Shown in pieces: positions 15,466-16,957 of a DNA stretch of 16,957 nt. Each line of letters opens with the position of its first letter. Within the stretch, counting starts at the first letter, position 1. A model generated the notes under the pieces. The model ran no database searches. It had not been told where the DNA came from and saw only the letters and a list, made by a program, of their open reading frames with translations. The DNA lies in NCBI RefSeq assembly GCF_000721935.1, contig NZ_KL585401.1, forward strand, positions 98,018 through 114,974, read 5' to 3'. The position numbers and the translations under genes are program-made. Origin of the DNA: Streptomyces sp. NRRL WC-3549. GTDB lineage: Bacteria; Actinomycetota; Actinomycetes; Streptomycetales; Streptomycetaceae.

Positions 15466-16278
15466 GTGCCCGAGGGGCATACGATCCACCGCCTCGCCGC
15501 GGACCACCGCGCACGGTTCGCGGGCTCCCCGGTACGGGTCAGCAGCCCGCAGGGGAAGTTCGCCGCGAGCGCCGCGCTGCTCGACGGCCGGACCCTCACG
15601 GAGACCGACGCCCACGGCAAGCACCTGTTCCTGGGCTTCGACGGGGCCGGCTGGGTCCACATCCACCTCGGCCTCTTCGGCAAGCTCGGCTTCGGCGCCG
15701 CCCCCGCGCCCCCGCCCACCGACACCGTCCGGCTGCGCCTGGTCAACGCCTCCGACTACGCCGACCTGCGTGGCCCCACCACCTGCGCCCTGATCACCGA
15801 GGCCGAGAAGCGCGCGATACACGAGCGGCTCGGCCCGGACCCGCTGCGCGAGGACAAGGACGGCGAGCGGGCCTGGCAACGGATCTCCCGGAGCCGGGTC
15901 ACCGTCGCCGCCCTGCTGATGGACCAGAAGGTCGTCGCGGGCGTCGGCAACGTCTACCGTGCGGAGGTCCTCTTCCGGCACGGCATCGACCCCTACCGCC
16001 CGGGCAAGGACCTCACCAGGGCCGAGTGGGACGCGGTCTGGGCCGACCTCGGCGTCCTGATGCGCGAGGGCGTACGCAACAACCGCATCGACACCGTCCG
16101 CCCCGAGCACCTGCCCGAGGCCATGGGCCGCCCGCCGCGCGTCGACGACCACGGCGGCGAGGTCTACGTCTACCGCCGGGCCCGGCAGGCCTGCCACATC
16201 TGCGCCACCGAGATCCGTACGGCCGACCTCGCCGCCCGCAACCTCTTCTGGTGCCCGTCCTGCCAGCGCCCGCGCTGA
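15466..16278 (+). CDS. Fpg/Nei family DNA glycosylase/AP lyase
   Basis: Base-excision-repair enzyme that removes oxidised bases and cleaves the abasic site. The 270-aa protein starts MPEGHTIHR: the catalytic N-terminal Pro (after Met removal) and Glu3 are present, and Lys52 (HGKHLFLGF) is the conserved beta-hairpin lysine. The helix-two-turn-helix is DQKVVAGVGNVYRAEVLFRHGIDP (~148-171) and the C-terminal zinc finger is CHIC ... FWCPSC (~246-266), four cysteines in two CxxC pairs. PEGHT rather than PELPE, together with the length, places it nearer actinobacterial Nei2/Nei-like enzymes than true Fpg (MutM). The start is a GTG at 15466 with GAGGAG 6 nt upstream. It probably has its own transcript, since a hairpin lies between it and rpiB. 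Confidence 0.92.
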   Translation: MPEGHTIHRLAADHRARFAGSPVRVSSPQGKFAASAALLDGRTLTETDAHGKHLFLGFDGAGWVHIHLGLFGKLGFGAAPAPPPTDTVRLRLVNASDYADLRGPTTCALITEAEKRAIHERLGPDPLREDKDGERAWQRISRSRVTVAALLMDQKVVAGVGNVYRAEVLFRHGIDPYRPGKDLTRAEWDAVWADLGVLMREGVRNNRIDTVRPEHLPEAMGRPPRVDDHGGEVYVYRRARQACHICATEIRTADLAARNLFWCPSCQRPR

Positions 16279-16295
16279 GCGGGCCCGTCCGGGGG

Positions 16296-16323
16296 CGCGG
16301 GCGCCGGGCAGCCGCCGCCCGCG
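16296..16323. terminator. Candidate bidirectional terminator between DNA glycosylase and Eis-like gene
   Basis: CGCGGGCG (16296-16303) and CGCCCGCG (16316-16323) form a perfect 8-bp stem with a 12-nt loop, filling most of the 46-nt space between two convergent genes. The stem is shorter than the other hairpins in the window. Confidence 0.5.
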
Positions 16324-16324
16324 A

Positions 16325-16957
16325 TCAGAAACCGTGCGGGCACCACGGCGCGACGTCCCAGGAGAACGCCGTCGCCGCCTCCGCCACCGTCCCGGGCCGG
16401 TGCTCCCGCACCAGTCCGGCCGCCGCCAGGGCCGTCAGCGACACCCCGCCCAGGTAGGCGGCCCCCAGCTCCCGCACCGACAGCGAGAGGTCCGCCCGGT
16501 CCTCGGTCCGCCGGCAGGACGCCTCCCCCTCGGCGTCACCCGTCAGCCGCCAACGCCCCGCGTTCCACGGGCAGAAGTCGTCCTCGACCTCCAGGACCAG
16601 GTCCACCGGGGCCCGGTAACGCCGGGCCTCCAGCGCCGCACCCACGTCGACCAGGCGTACGTACAGCCCGTCCCGCACCCGCACCTCGCAGCGCCGGACG
16701 TCCGAGACCAGCCGGAGCACGGCGTCGTCCGCCGGGCGGTTGCCGCACTCGACCACCGAGGTCAGGTCGATCCCGAACAGGAAGCGCCACAGCGCCGCGT
16801 AGGAAGCCGGGTCCAGCGCCGCCAGGTCGCGCACGGCGACCGTGCCCCGGGGCCCGGCCTCGTCCCACGCGGGCCGGAGGTGGTAGGTGACGTACCCGGA
16901 GACCTCGCCGTCCCGCTCCGCGAGGACGCAGATCAGGGCGGAGCCACCGCCCCGGCC
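16325..16957 (-). CDS. Eis-like GNAT acetyltransferase, C-terminal part (5' end outside window)
   Basis: The reading frame is open from the window edge to a TGA at 16325, giving 210 residues of the C-terminal half. The visible beginning, VLAERDGEVSGYVTYHLRP (about 11-29), and VAVRDLAALDPASYAALWRFLFGIDLTSVVE match the second (degenerate) GNAT domain of Eis-type proteins. Then comes a region with the SCP2-like sterol-carrier fold (GLYVRLVDVGAALEARRY, LVLEVEDDFCPWNAGRWRL, and SLSVRELGAAYLGGVSLTALAAAGLV), ending in the typical 'AFSWDVAPWCPHGF' with its C-terminal carboxylate. Eis proteins acetylate amines, including aminoglycosides and peptides in mycobacteria; the natural substrate here is unknown. 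An internal GTG at 16834 is not the start. Confidence 0.88.
   Translation of the reverse strand, partial: GRGGGSALICVLAERDGEVSGYVTYHLRPAWDEAGPRGTVAVRDLAALDPASYAALWRFLFGIDLTSVVECGNRPADDAVLRLVSDVRRCEVRVRDGLYVRLVDVGAALEARRYRAPVDLVLEVEDDFCPWNAGRWRLTGDAEGEASCRRTEDRADLSLSVRELGAAYLGGVSLTALAAAGLVREHRPGTVAEAATAFSWDVAPWCPHGF

Overview
The window looks like a piece of a Streptomyces (or close relative) chromosome. It is very GC-rich, with codon third positions almost all G or C, which also creates many long spurious antisense reading frames. The gene content fits: an Fe-type superoxide dismutase with a Nur-like operator, a Rv2466c-type (mycothiol-world) DsbA-fold protein, a solitary BioY, DUF5937/ArsR-like regulation, a Vat/CatB-type acetyltransferase and several AAT-family permeases. 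From memory, the order (pepN, DsbA-like, sodF ... permeases ... rpiB, Fpg/Nei) resembles the SCO2643 to SCO2626 neighbourhood of S. coelicolor; I could not check this.

Layout. Bases 1-218: N-terminal part of an AbiEi-antitoxin-like winged-helix protein (minus). 391-2977: aminopeptidase N (minus), whose last ~70 codons are put out of frame by one extra base in a C4 run at 600-603. 3166-3816: DsbA-fold protein (plus), convergent with sodF (4047-4688, minus), with a perfect 16-bp terminator hairpin between them. 4909-6173: a class I glutamine amidotransferase and a GNAT acetyltransferase, coupled by an ATGA overlap. 6315-7478 and 7538-8509: divergent MFS efflux-like transporter and winged-helix regulator sharing a 59-bp intergenic region with a perfect dyad. 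8491-9144: Vat/CatB-like hexapeptide acetyltransferase, overlapping the regulator tail-to-tail by 19 nt. 9188-14600: three paralogous amino-acid permeases, all minus, with the plus-strand biotin transporter gene bioY inserted between the second and third. 14846-15334: ribose-5-phosphate isomerase B, probably leaderless. 15466-16278: Fpg/Nei-type DNA glycosylase. 16325-16957: C-terminal part of an Eis-like GNAT/SCP2 acetyltransferase (minus), cut by the window end.

How the genes fit together. Most are independent housekeeping or uptake functions rather than one pathway: peptide degradation (PepN) and amino-acid uptake (three permeases), oxidative and thiol defence (SodF, DsbA-like), base-excision repair (Fpg/Nei), pentose-phosphate metabolism (RpiB) and biotin uptake (BioY). 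The clearest regulatory units are the Nur-box-controlled sodF and the MFS/ArsR-like divergent pair with its dyad. There is no CRISPR array, insertion sequence, tRNA, prophage or biosynthetic cluster. I see no convincing new multi-gene system; the best leads are the pepN frameshift, the permease/bioY block, the divergent operator and a few intergenic inverted repeats.
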